From positions 1,054,001 to 1,118,000 of the forward strand of contig CM057069.1 of assembly GCA_029945375.1 (NCBI GenBank): DNA of 64,000 nt, in the 5' to 3' direction. How positions within the stretch are numbered: the stretch's first letter is position 1; every line of letters starts with the position of its first letter. Below, piece by piece: positions 25,042-35,570 of the stretch. The DNA is from Agaricus subrufescens (taxonomy: Eukaryota; Basidiomycota; Agaricomycetes; Agaricales; Agaricaceae). Made by a program: the position numbers and the translations under genes. Under the pieces are notes generated by a model. It was not told the origin of the DNA. It was given only the letters and a program-made list of their open reading frames with translations, and ran no database searches.

Positions 25042-26774
25042 CTATCCGTGCTTTGGTCCAGGCTTGGGCCGCGAGGCTGTACCCAAGTTGACGCTACCAC
25101 TAGTACCAGAGTTAAGACTTGCAACACGAGTCCGATGATGCCGATGTGACGAATGCAAAGCAGTTTTGTAATCTTTTGATTCAAAGTCCCATGTTGCAAA
25201 CAACTGGGCATCAGGAATCAGAGATTTAGTTGGTGCCTCCCCGTTCTCTCTGTCCTTATCTTTCAACGAGGTAGCAACAGGTGTAGGTGGGACGCCACCA
25301 GGGCCATCTGCGGATGGAATGGCATGTGAATTCCATGGTGCAGGGATGCCGCGTCCATACAGGATAGGTTTGGAACCTCGATTGAGAACGGGCGGATGAA
25401 CGAGTCGCATTGTTCTGTTCATCACCACAGGCTATATATGGCATCAGCAGACTGAAGAGATTGATGGAAAGGCTACTCACAGGGAGGACATGGCGGGCGA
25501 GTTCTGGGATGCGATGGGATTGTTGGCCGAGAAGGGGAGTAAGACGCTCAATGGTTGAAACCGGTCGTGGAATGGTTGGAGGAAAGCGGAAATCTTTATC
25601 TTTTGTATCTAGTTTGCCATTAATTGGATCACTGATAGCGACGGGATAAGAGGGCCCGATGGCAGCTACACGAGGCGGACATGGTGCGATGGTGGAGAAT
25701 AGAGTATCGGCAGCATCCCATCTGGGCATGTTTTGGGTTTGGGAGAGGAACGCCATGGCCACCTTGTGGCGGGAGATGGTGGACGGGGGAGGGGTGGATG
25801 GGGGTGGATGGGTGAGGATGTGGTGGTAGGCCTTGAAGAGGGCGGGTTCCGACTGTAGGGTGGGGAGGGCATTTTTGCGAGACTGAGACTTGAAGGATTT
25901 GGGAGGAGTGGGTAGATGCCATTCTGGTACTGAAGACAGAGAGGACTGAGAATAGGGGACCTGGGCGAGATAATCTGAGGCGGTGGGGGCGGTCATGGCT
26001 TGGGAAACGGGCACGGCTGGTTTGTCGGGTGGGGGAGGCATGAGTTCTGCGGGCTGCGTGTCTACGGTCTGGGGGTCGTGGGGCGAGGGGGCCCTGCTTG
26101 GAGGGGGCTCGACGGTGGGGAACGGAGGGAGGAAGGCGGGTATGTGGGGTGGCGGTTTCCAGCCGGCCGTCCGGGGGCGTTTGCGGGAGGGAGACGATGG
26201 ATTGGAGATGGGGGAGAGGGGGAGCGGCGGCGTGGAGGGCGCGGGCGGCGGGGTCTTGCGGGCGGGCTGTGGCTCCATGTCTGCGTCGTCGTCCCCGTCC
26301 TCATCTTCATCTTCGTCTGCGCCGTCGGATTCGTAGGGGCGGTATTCCAGCGGGATCACGTCATCGCGGTCTTGCCTGAGGCCGGTGGCCAGCTGGGCTG
26401 GAAGAGAGAGGGATATAACACGCTGCGGGAGGCAGCAGAGACGGCGTACCTCTGAACTCGTTGAGGTCTTCTATCCGGCGGGCCGAGTTGGAGGCGTAGC
26501 GGTTGAGCTCCCTGGCCTCGCCGGAGCAAAAGTCGGCGAGCTCGTCGACGCCGACGCCCAGCTCCTCGAGGACGGCGACGACGTCGTGGACGGAGAGACT
26601 GGTGCGGCCGGCGTGGTGGGCGTGCTTTGCGCAGGACTCGGAGAGGAGGGCGAGGTAGCGGGCGAGGAGGTCGGCGAGGGTGAGGGCGGCGGTGGACGAC
26701 GAGCGGGAGAAGGCGTAGGCGTGGAGCGACTTGAGCGCGGCGGCGAGGACGAGCTTTGTCGCTGCGGCCTCCAT
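25042..26774 (-). CDS. TAF8-like TFIID subunit (histone fold plus TAF8 C-terminal motif)
   Basis: Nuclear general transcription factor subunit. The N-terminal 110 residues form a bromodomain-associated histone fold: KLVLAAALKSLHAYAFSRSS, LADLLARYLALLSESCAKHA, then SLSVHDVVAVLEELGVGVDE. After an intron near 26,455-26,400 comes an acidic stretch (DGADEDEDEDGDDDADME), a Pro-rich segment, and GWKPPPHIPAFLPPFPTVEP, which resembles the short TAF8 C-terminal motif (IPxxLPPFP). The remainder is low-complexity and ends KPGPKHG. A second intron lies near 25,480-25,430. TAF3 shares the histone fold but ends in a PHD finger, which is absent here. Start ATG at 26,774, 36 bp from the divergent HMCES gene. 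Confidence 0.8.
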
Positions 26775-26810
26775 CGTAGCAGACAGACCTCGCTTTCCCA
26801 CGCCCCCTCC

Positions 26811-27828
26811 ATGTGCGGCCGCTTTGCCCTCCGCATCGACCGCGCCGCCCTCCGCGCCCAGCTCGACGCCGCCGCCTGGCTCGACGAGGACGCCTTCCAC
26901 CCGCGCTACAACATCGCCCCGCGCACCCGCGCCCCCGTCCTCCGCCGCGCCGACGACTCCCAGCACCATGCCGTCCTCCACACCATGAAGTGGGGCCTCG
27001 TCCCCCACTGGAGCACCGTCGAGGACAAGTCTCTCAGCACCACCAACGCCCGCGCCGACAACCTCGTCGACGGCGTCGGCATGTGGGCAGGCCTCCGCTC
27101 TACCAAGCGCTGCGTCATCCCCTGCCAGGGGTATGTGATCTGCCTTGCCTCCCTGAGACCTCCCCCCCTCACTCCCCACAGCTACTACGAGTGGCTCAAC
27201 CGGGGCAAGCAGAAGCTGCCCCACTTTACCAAGCGCAAGGACGGCGCCCTGCTCCTCCTCGCCGGCCTCTACGACTCGGCTGTTATCGAAGGTATTTTTG
27301 TCCCGGCACTTTGCTCGCATCAGACTCATCATCCTCCCAGGCCAAACCCTCTGGACCTTTACTATTGTCACTACCGATGCTAATAAAGACTTTTCCTGGC
27401 TCCATGACCGCCAGCCCGTCATGCTTTCCTCGGAGGAGGCCGTCGCCCAATGGCTCGACAATTCTTCCCAATCGTGGTCCAAGCAGCTCACCGCCCTCCT
27501 CCAGCCCTATCATGACCCGGATGTGCCTCTCGATTGCTACCAGGTACCCCTCGAAGTAGGCAAAGTTGGCACAGAGTCCCCCTCGTTTATCGAGCCCGTC
27601 GCCACGCGCAAGGACGGCATACAAGCCATGTTTCAAAAGCAGAGACAATCTCAGCCAAAGAACAAACGTCCTCGGTCGCCGTCGCCGGTCCCGTCGCCTT
27701 CACCCACAAAAAAGAAGGTTTGTACACCTACACAGACTGCGCTCACCAAGCACTAAAACCTCATTCAGGAAACGACCAAGCCCACCGCCGACTCAAAACC
27801 TATCACTGCGTTCTTTGCAAAAAAGTAG
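26811..27828 (+). CDS. HMCES/SRAP-domain protein (abasic-site DNA-protein crosslinker)
   Basis: SOS-response-associated peptidase family. The protein starts MCGRF; after Met removal Cys2 is the nucleophile that crosslinks to abasic sites in single-stranded DNA. Conserved elements follow: FHPRYNIAPRTRAPVLRR, HTMKWGLVPHW, TTNARADNL, RCVIPCQGYYEW across an intron, FAGLYD-like LLLAGLYDSA, TIVTTDANKDFSWLHDRQPV (with the active-site His) and QPKNKRPRSP. Three exons: 26,811 to about 27,130, 27,181 to about 27,290, and a third exon from about 27,340, with a last short exon encoding ETTKPTADSKPITAFFAKK. The SKPITAFFAKK tail resembles a degenerate PCNA-interacting (PIP) box, as reported for the human protein. 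Ends 36 bp from the convergent IMP dehydrogenase stop. Confidence 0.95.
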
Positions 27829-27864
27829 ATGTAATTCAAGATCAGTTATCCGTACATTCGAAAA

Positions 27865-29757
27865 CTAGATAGCGAACAGCCTCTTGGTGTAAGAATTTAA
27901 TCCATGTACATTACCTTCCAACTGTGCGCTCGCAGTCCTAAGCTCAAACCTGACCTTGCCATCCCGCGATCCCTGCTGCAGTTCCGTCACGTTCCTCACC
28001 CCAATATCTTGGAACGAGTGCTGCACGCCCACATACAAGTACGGAAGGAACTGCTTGATGCTGCCCTTGTCTTGCACATCCCCAGAAACACCCTGCGCCA
28101 CCTTGACGGCACTACTCTCGGAGAAGTACCGAGACGTAGCCGCGTTCTCCACCGTAGTCGCCTTGGTCTTCGGAGCAGGGTACTTGTTCAAAGAACTCTG
28201 ACTCTCGCCCGACGCTTTAGTACCCTTCTTCTCTGACCCTTGTCCCATAGCTTCCAGACTCCCCATGCCACGGTAGGCCTTGACACGTTTACCCTCGTGA
28301 TAAAAGTACTCTCCCGGCGCCTCCTCAGTACCAGCAAGCAAGCCACCCATCATCACAGCCCCAGCTCCAAGAGAAAGCGCCTTGACGATATGTCCTACAT
28401 TTCCAACACCACCATCCGCAATAACCGGAACTCCAAACTTGTGAGCAAACTCGGCTACAGCATAAACAGCCGTGGCCTGAGGTCGTCCAACCGCCATCAC
28501 CTCTTGTGTAATGCATATCGAACCAGAACCCATACCAATACGCAAACCATCAGCTCCAGCAGCGATAAGGGACGCTGCCTGCTCTCGCGTGACAACATTT
28601 CCAGCAATAACCTCTAGCTGAGGGAACTTCTGCTTGATCCATTCAATCATCTCAATCTGATAGATCGAATTTCCTTGAGACGAATCAAGGACGACAATGT
28701 CCAAACCGGCTTCGACGAGTAAAGTAAGACGGTCGCGATCAGAAGGGCGGGTTCCAACAGCGGCGGCAGCGTAGAGCTGTTTACTCTCAGGATTTTTCGA
28801 GGCAAGGGGATATGATCGGTTTTTGAGCAAGTCGGAACGGGCAAGAAGCGAAACCAAGCGGCCTTGATTATCTACAATCGGAAGTTTCCCCTTTTTTGAA
28901 TCACGGAGTATGGTGTTGGCTTCCGCAAGTGTGACACCTTGCGGCGCGGTGACAAGTGAAGTCGTCATGACCTCCTGGAGTGCCACCGAAGATTCACGGA
29001 ACTGAACATCTCGAGCCGTCACAATACCGACAAGTTTGCCGCCAAGTTTTCCAGAATCTAAATTAAAATAAAATAAAAATCAGTGACTGTATTCGAAGAG
29101 AACATCAGAATAAGAATCAGTTGGGTATATGGATCCACACTCTGCATGCCACACGTTATACACGCGTTTGCTCAGCAGGACGAAGGTTATTAAAAGATCA
29201 CAAGTCTCATCTTTATCAAAAAAAAAGATAAGGGAAATCCTGGCTCACCGGTGATCGGGATACCGCAGAACCCTAGCCTCGCTTTGATATCCAATACATT
29301 CTCGACAATGTGATTGGGGGAAAGAACCACAGGATCCGTGATAAACCCGTTCTCGTGGCGCTTGACGGCTCGGACCATAGCAGCTTGCGATTCCGCAGGC
29401 TGATTGTGGTGAATGACACCGAGTCCACCATGAAGCTAAGAGAAAGAATGGGTTGGAGACACCATGCGAAGGGGGGGTAGGAGTGCTCACCGCCATGGAA
29501 ATGGCCATCTCGGTCTCCGTGACAGTGTCCATTGGGCTACTCAAAAACGGTGTCTTGAGCACCACGTTCCTCGTTACACGACTTTCGATAACGACATCCG
29601 ATGCAGGAAAGTCAATTTTACCGGGCAGAAGGAGAAAGTCGTTGTAGGTCAGGCCACCATGGACACGAGATTCCATGAGATCGCCGACGGAGAGGCCATC
29701 TGAGCGGTCGTAGGTCTTGAGATGGTCGAGGGCGTGGGCAGGACTGAGGTAGGACAT
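27865..29757 (-). CDS. inosine-5'-monophosphate dehydrogenase
   Basis: Rate-limiting enzyme of guanine nucleotide synthesis: IMP plus NAD+ to XMP, cytosolic. Visible elements: [44 protein letters not shown], two CBS domains ([40 protein letters not shown]), [37 protein letters not shown], the catalytic Cys loop [30 protein letters not shown], and [10 protein letters not shown]. An intron of about 190 bp interrupts near 29,250-29,060, and a shorter one lies near 29,490-29,440. The ATG at 29,757 ([10 protein letters not shown]) is taken as start; an out-of-frame ATG lies just upstream. Essential gene and target of mycophenolic acid; I see no resistance substitution that can be judged by eye. 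Confidence 0.96.
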
Positions 29758-30012
29758 GTTGGGCAAAGATTGCCAGACGTCATTTTAATTTTCTCGCTAG
29801 ATATAATCTCGCTTCTGTTTGTTCAGACCAAACAACACCTTTTTGTACATTCAATGATGCCAGAAAATGTGTATATGTACATGATATGGTCAAACACGAA
29901 AGATATGACGAGGAGAAAGACGCAAGAAAAGAAAGAAAAAAAGAAGACAAGACAAAAAATGAGGTGAGTCATAATGAGAAGTGATAAGCCGCCGCCATCC
30001 TCGGCTCAAGAT

Positions 30013-33000
30013 TTACTGCCAAAATTGCTGCCTCTGATAGGGATAAAAATTGCCGTCGTTAGCACCCTGCGGGTACGCAAGATGACCTTGAGGTCCTCCC
30101 TGCTGATGGTGTGCATTTTGTTGAGGTCCCACTCCACTACCGATCCCGGTACCTACACCACCACCACTAAACCGATTGGCGCTGTAGTATCCTTGGCCTT
30201 GTGGCCCTCCCTGGCCGCCTTGACCTGCACCTTGACCTTGTGGTTGACCTTGACCAGGTCCACCTTGTACAGACCCCCCACGACCACCGCCGACGCTGAT
30301 CCCTCCATCTTTTTGATATTTGTAAGCAGTCTCTGGAGAACTCGCGTTACGAGGACCAGATCCGGCGACGCTACCTGCACCGCCAGACTGTCCACCAAGT
30401 CCTATGAATCCTTGACCGGCACCGCCATACAGCTGTTTACTATAGTCGGTGGCACCAACGGCAACGTTGGTTTGACCGAGACCTAGGGCGTGTGGGTGTT
30501 GATGTTGAGAGTGATGTGCGTGCTGTTGATAATCATCATAAGCACCCTGTTGACTGTACAGAGACTGGTTGTAAGGGTTGGCCTGCTGCTGTACAGCAAC
30601 ATTAACGTTGCCACCGGGTTGTTTAGTAGCTGGGCTCGGAGCCGAGTTGGAACCGGGTGGGCCAGGTGGGAACATGGTCGGATACTTCACATAGGGTTGG
30701 GGTACATATCCGGAGCTGTATGGTGCACCGTAGTACTGATTCTGGGGATAAGGGTTGTAATAGTAGGGTACGGGAGGCGGGAATTGGGGACCTTGGCCAC
30801 CGGCAGATTGAGGCTGTGCGGCGTTCTGAGATGAGTGTTGTGATACCTGGTTCGCGGATGGCGGCATGGAGTTCGCAGGAGGTTGTTGCTGACTGCCAGG
30901 AAGACCTTTGATATTATCATCATGACCGAGAACATTACGGTTGCTAAAGCCCGTCTGCTGAGGATAGGACTCATAGAAACCCTGCACGTGAATACTTTAG
31001 GACGGATCAGGGAGGATTTGATTGTACATACCCTCTGATTATCGTAATTATAATCTGGCGAGTTAAAGCCAGTAAGGTGAGAACCTTGTTGATGTTGGTT
31101 TTGCGATGCCAACTGGCTGAAAGCACCGTAGGGGGAGTCCTGGGATTGACCGGCGGGAGGTGTCGGGGTATGGAAGTAGGGCATCGCGTTGGCGGTATCA
31201 TTTTGACGGAAGTAGCTGGAGTGGGTAGTAGCGCTGGGCGGTTGCTGAGTGGAGGAAGGGACGTGTTGCTGCGAATCGAGTTGAGCGGGGAGATGTTGTG
31301 AGTATTGATGATGAGTATGCGATTGTTGTACTTGTTGAGGGAGGTGTTGATGTTGCGGGAGTTGATGATGATTTTGTTGTTGCTGTTGCGTCTGCTGAAG
31401 ATTGACAAGTGATGGTGGTTGAGATGTGGCTTGTTGTTGGTGACTGAATTGTTGGAGAGGTGAAGTAGCCGTGGTTGAAGTATGAGTTGTCTGTTGAGTC
31501 GACTGCGTGGGTTGGGAAACGGAGGTGGTAAGTCCCTGATGAGAGATGGCTGATGCGCCAACAGACGGTTGGTGTTGGGGCTGAGGGGGGATGTTTTGCG
31601 GTGCCTGCTGTTGCTGATGCTGGAAAACGGAACCAAGGGAGGTTGAAGCTGCTGGAGCGGTAGCGGGAGGGACAGATGGAGTTGAAGCTTCATATTGAGC
31701 CTTATTGGGTGAAGTCGTCACGGCGGCAGCCTCTGGAGCAGTGGGTGCAACAGAGGCGGGCGCTTCTGATTCAACACTGGAAAAGGAAATTAGAGATACT
31801 AGTTCATTGACGGAGAGAGGAACATACGGAGTAGTTTCAAATAAACTCTCCCCATTGAGGCTCAGACTACCGAACTGCATTCCAACCTTTTCGACACCAG
31901 ATCCGAAAGAACTAGGCATCACAACAGGCTGGTCAGTAGTCCTGTTCCGGGCACTGGCACGTGAGGACGCAACAGCCGATCTTGAGGCGAGCTTGGGTGA
32001 TGGTGTGGCAGCAGCCGAAGACGTAAGTGCGGAGGTAGGTAGCGAAGGAGCGACTGATTGGGGGGAGGGATCTACCTTTGCCGGAGTGGGCTCAGGAACA
32101 GGTGCTTGTATCGGAGCGGGTGGCTTGGGGGGATCCTCTAATTTTTCAACGATGGTCTCAAGAGTTGGTGGCTCAGGCTGAGGTTCTTCGACAGGAACTT
32201 CCGCCGTCGGAGGCTGCGAGGGCTCGGGTTCCCATGAAGGGGCGGTTGTAGGGTCTTCCCATCCTGATGCTTGAGGCTCTGGTTCTGATTCTTGAGGAGG
32301 TGGGGCGGCAGTAGAAGGCGGTTGTGACGGATGAGGCTGTGGCGGGGCAGGTTTATGTGTAGGTTTGCTGGAGAACAGGTTGAGTAAAAAGGGGGCGATG
32401 ATGAATGTACATATATATCCACCTTGCTATTTGTGCCCAGGATAGTTTAGTTGGTCCACGCGTAGGGGCAGGTGTTTTGAGCGCTTGCTTTGGCAGAGCC
32501 ACGTTGGCGCCTACAGCTGCCGCATTTGTCTCCGCTTCGGCCCTTTTGTTCGCGTTTGACGACTCGTCCGGCTTTGACTCTGCCCAAGCATTCGGAGGCT
32601 GCACGATGCCGTTCTGTTGAGAGGCAACGTCCGACTTTGAGGGGTCTGAAGAATCTGGGTGGACCGACGGGGCCGAGGTGGAGGCGGGATGGTCGGCGGC
32701 GGGACGAGGGCTTGCGGTGCGACCAGCGTGGCCGTTGACGGCAGCACCCCTGTGGGCACCGCGACCTCGTGCTGTGGCCCCGCCTCTTCCCGGACCGCCT
32801 CGGCCGCCGCGACCTCCTCTAGCTCCTCGAGACTCGCCGCGACCGGGGGTGAATTCTTTGGAAGAGGGCTGTGCAGGGGCAGCTTTCTTGTCTTTTTTGC
32901 GCGAAACAGAATCCCATTGCACAGCGAGACCTGGGGGGAGATGAGCGGAGGAAGGACGAGAAGAGGGCGGACTCACCGTCGGAGATGCGGCCTGCGGCAC

Positions 33001-33158
33001 TGTTGGCGTCGCCGTTGACCTCGAGAAGGAGGGAGTGGAGGTCTGGGGGCGGGGTGAGCAGGGCACGGGGGGCAGAGGGCGGGCTGACCGTCGTTTGACC
33101 AGTCGGGAAATGTTTCCTTGAGGCTGCGGAGCTGGGAAGAAAACTTTGCATCTGCCAT
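30013..33158 (-). CDS. Def1-like CUE-domain protein with long Gln/Pro-rich tail
   Basis: Probable RNA polymerase II degradation factor. The N-terminal exons encode a ubiquitin-binding CUE fold: SSQLRSLKETFPDWSNDDLH then SLLLEVNGDANSAAGRISDG, followed by LAVQWDSVSRKKDKKAAPAQ, matching the start of fungal Def1. Then come an RGG-rich segment (GARGGRGGRGGPGRGGATAR), TKLSWAQIAR, a Pro/Glu-rich region, a short conserved-looking KVGMQFGSLSLNGES block, and several hundred residues of Gln/His/Asn/Gly-rich sequence. In yeast the tail is processed by the proteasome to release Def1 into the nucleus. Introns lie near 33,060, 32,940, 32,430-32,370, 31,830-31,780 and 31,030-30,985. The match rests on the CUE region and overall layout; another CUE/RGG protein remains possible. 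Confidence 0.75.
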
Positions 33159-33224
33159 GGTGGGGACAAGTTGAGAGCAACGAATTTATTTATTTATTTA
33201 ATCCGGCTCCGTGCGAATCTTTGT

Positions 33225-33882
33225 CTACTTTAGGTTGCTCATCATCAACAGCATCGCCAGCCCCAGCAGCCCGCCCACCCCGACCGCGACGACCGTGCCC
33301 CCCGTCGACAGCACAATGTCCAGCGGCCCGTCCCAGCTGTCCGGCAGCTGCAGGGCGGTCGCATTCGGTGCCAGAGTCCTGTTCCCGTTGTCCAGGCAGG
33401 CCTTCGCATATCCTGGCACAGCATCTCAGAGGCGAGCCCGCACAGCAAGTGGCGTCTACTCACCAGCCATGAGCGGGCTAGATCCAACCCGCGGGTCCAG
33501 CGGCTTCTCGTTCTTGGTGACGATCTGCGTGAACATGCACTGTTGGCACACTCGCAGACCCTCGACGACGCTATCATCGCAGAGACAAGTCGTATCCCCG
33601 CTGGTGCAGGCACCGATGTCTTTATTGGCAATGGTGCAGTTGTTGACGCACTAAGCCACCAATATCAGCAAGCAGTTGCAGACCATTGCAGTGGGCTCAC
33701 CTCTCCCGGAATCAAGCTGGACGAGATGTTAAGAAAGTCGGGGGGGAACAAGACCTGCTTTCCCAGGGTAATATTGAAGCTAGCAAAGACTGCAAAGCAG
33801 CTGAGTGAGTCAGTAGCCACAGAGAGCGGGCGGGCGCACCTCGACCAGCGAGCATGAAAAAGAAAACAGAAAAAACGAGCAT
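33225..33882 (-). CDS. small Cys-rich secreted or membrane-anchored protein, unrecognised
   Basis: Four short exons. The start MLVFSVFFFMLAG is a hydrophobic signal-like segment. The middle part reads FASFNITLGKQVLFPPDFLN, then after splicing IPGECVNNCTIANKDIGAC, TTCLCDDS and LRVCQQCMF, giving seven or eight closely spaced cysteines. The end carries N-glycosylation sequons (NRT, NAT) and a C-terminal hydrophobic segment (VVAVGVGGLLGLAMLLMM) followed by SNLK, fitting a single-pass or GPI-type anchor. The cysteine spacing recalls fungal extracellular domains such as CFEM, but the pattern does not match well enough to name it. Stop at 33,225-33,227. Confidence 0.6.
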
Positions 33883-34034
33883 GATGAGGGGAAGAAAGAA
33901 AGGAGGGCCGTCGTCGCTGTCGGCGGATTGCCTTGGTATCCGTCACCATCAAACACGTAAACACAGCCAAACACCGGATGCTGTGACGCGTGAGGTTCGT
34001 GACACTTTGTTGATCATCTTGACTTTCAACTCCC

Positions 34035-35290
34035 ATGGCTCCTGCCGGTGTTCAGTACACAGGCTCCCTCCAGCCCAAAAAGAAATCAGAGCTCCAGGAG
34101 ATTGCTCAGGCGCTCAATCTCGATGATCTGGGCACAAAGGATGATCTCCAGAACAGAATAAAGAAGCACCTCGAGGACCATCACTCAGAGCTCGAGGAAG
34201 ATCCTGCCTTCGTCGGCCTCTTGGGCAGACGGAAGCGCAGCGTACAACCTCCGTACGCGCGTTAACCTTACTATTTGCATCCCCTCTTATCCTTTATTTA
34301 TACAGGTCGCGCATAGTTCAGCAGGTTGACGCTGTGGTCGAGATTAAACCGTCTCCGCGGGGACGTAAATCTAATGCCCTTGAAGCCATACGCGAGGCAA
34401 CTCCTGCCAAGGATCAGATAGAAGCAGATGACGCTTCTGAAATCACTCCTCCACAGTCTCCTCAACGCGATGGGGCTGTCTCCACTCCGAGTAGTATTCC
34501 TCCTCTGCCTTCCAGCCCCATCAGCCCCGCCAAGAGTATCATCCAAAACCTCAGATCCGCCGATGTGCCAGCTTTAGTTGAAGACATCAAACAATTTGAC
34601 CTAGCCCAGACCGGGAAAGAATCTTTCATCACTCTGCGCCAAGTATGTCTCATCTTTGGTTCCGGTCCTATCGCTCATACTTTGCCTAGTTTTTGTCAAA
34701 CTCGAGAAACATATTGATCCTCACCGCTCTTTGCGAGCTTCTACACATCTCGTATACTATTATTCCTTGGAAAACCACCCGAGTGAGACTGTTCCTTTCT
34801 GTTTTTCTCCATGTGTCTGACCTCGGGTTAGCTCTCGCTATGGAAAGAAGGTACTGTCTCAATTGCATTTGGGTATCCCCCCCTTGGAACCTTTCAAACT
34901 ATCGCATTCTGGACGGTTCTCCTTCATTGGTTCATCCCATCTGTCTTATCTCCGCTTGTCATCGGCAACCTCATTTCCTTCAATCCTTCTCTGAACCAAC
35001 GACAGCAAGAGGAACACAAAGAGGTTGTCGTCTTTGATCCGCTCACTGCTGCTATTGTACGATTGGCCGCCCAGATCGCATATCCCTACACCTCGCTCGA
35101 TACACGAAGCGGTGTTCAGGGCCTAGACGTTTTGGGTTTCAAATTTCGCGTCTGGAGTGCATCCCTCGGTCTAGCATTTGCATTCGCAGAGACCATCTCT
35201 GGCGCGCCCCAGGCCTTTGCCCAGACACTGCGTCGCGATCGACGATTGCTGACCCCATCTAGGGGGGCAACTCCCCAGATCATGGGGTGA
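34035..35290 (+). CDS. SAP-domain protein with C-terminal membrane segments
   Basis: The N-terminus is a SAP/HeH-type DNA-binding helix-extended-helix: [20 protein letters not shown] then [12 protein letters not shown] basic stretch follows (GRRKRSV; SPRGRKS) with Pro/Ser-rich sequence. After the third exon begins ([10 protein letters not shown]), two or three hydrophobic stretches appear: [18 protein letters not shown], then [20 protein letters not shown] with VIGNLI, and [13 protein letters not shown]. Introns near 34,263-34,307, 34,643-34,689 and 34,781-34,830 give clean joins. A chromatin-binding head on a membrane tail suggests the inner nuclear membrane, as in Heh1/Src1, but sequence similarity to those proteins is not visible and mitochondria are possible. 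Function unknown. Confidence 0.78.
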
Positions 35291-35570
35291 AACGACGAGA
35301 TGCGGGATACCTATGATCAATGACCTAATGATTTATCTATATTCTTATTTCGTTCGTTGTCTTGCTTTCAAAGTTCAAACCGTTCTGTACTCTATATAGT
35401 TGTTGTATAAGTAGCACTGGATCGTATATCGTTACGTAATTTCTTTGCTACGCGTCAACGACTCAAGTATAATTCCAGTAGATGCTAAGTAGCCAAGCGT
35501 GAGTAGGATGAGGCAGAGTTGACACGTAATCCATCACTCGCGTTGTCGACCTTATCTGGCCGGGTCCTCC

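Noticed and set aside
26385..27559. Long overlapping ORFs in alternative frames across TAF8/HMCES (332, 376 and 248 codons)
   Set aside because: High GC content suppresses stops. The true frames carry the histone fold and the MCGRF/SRAP motifs, and the others are Arg/Pro/Gly-rich shadows.
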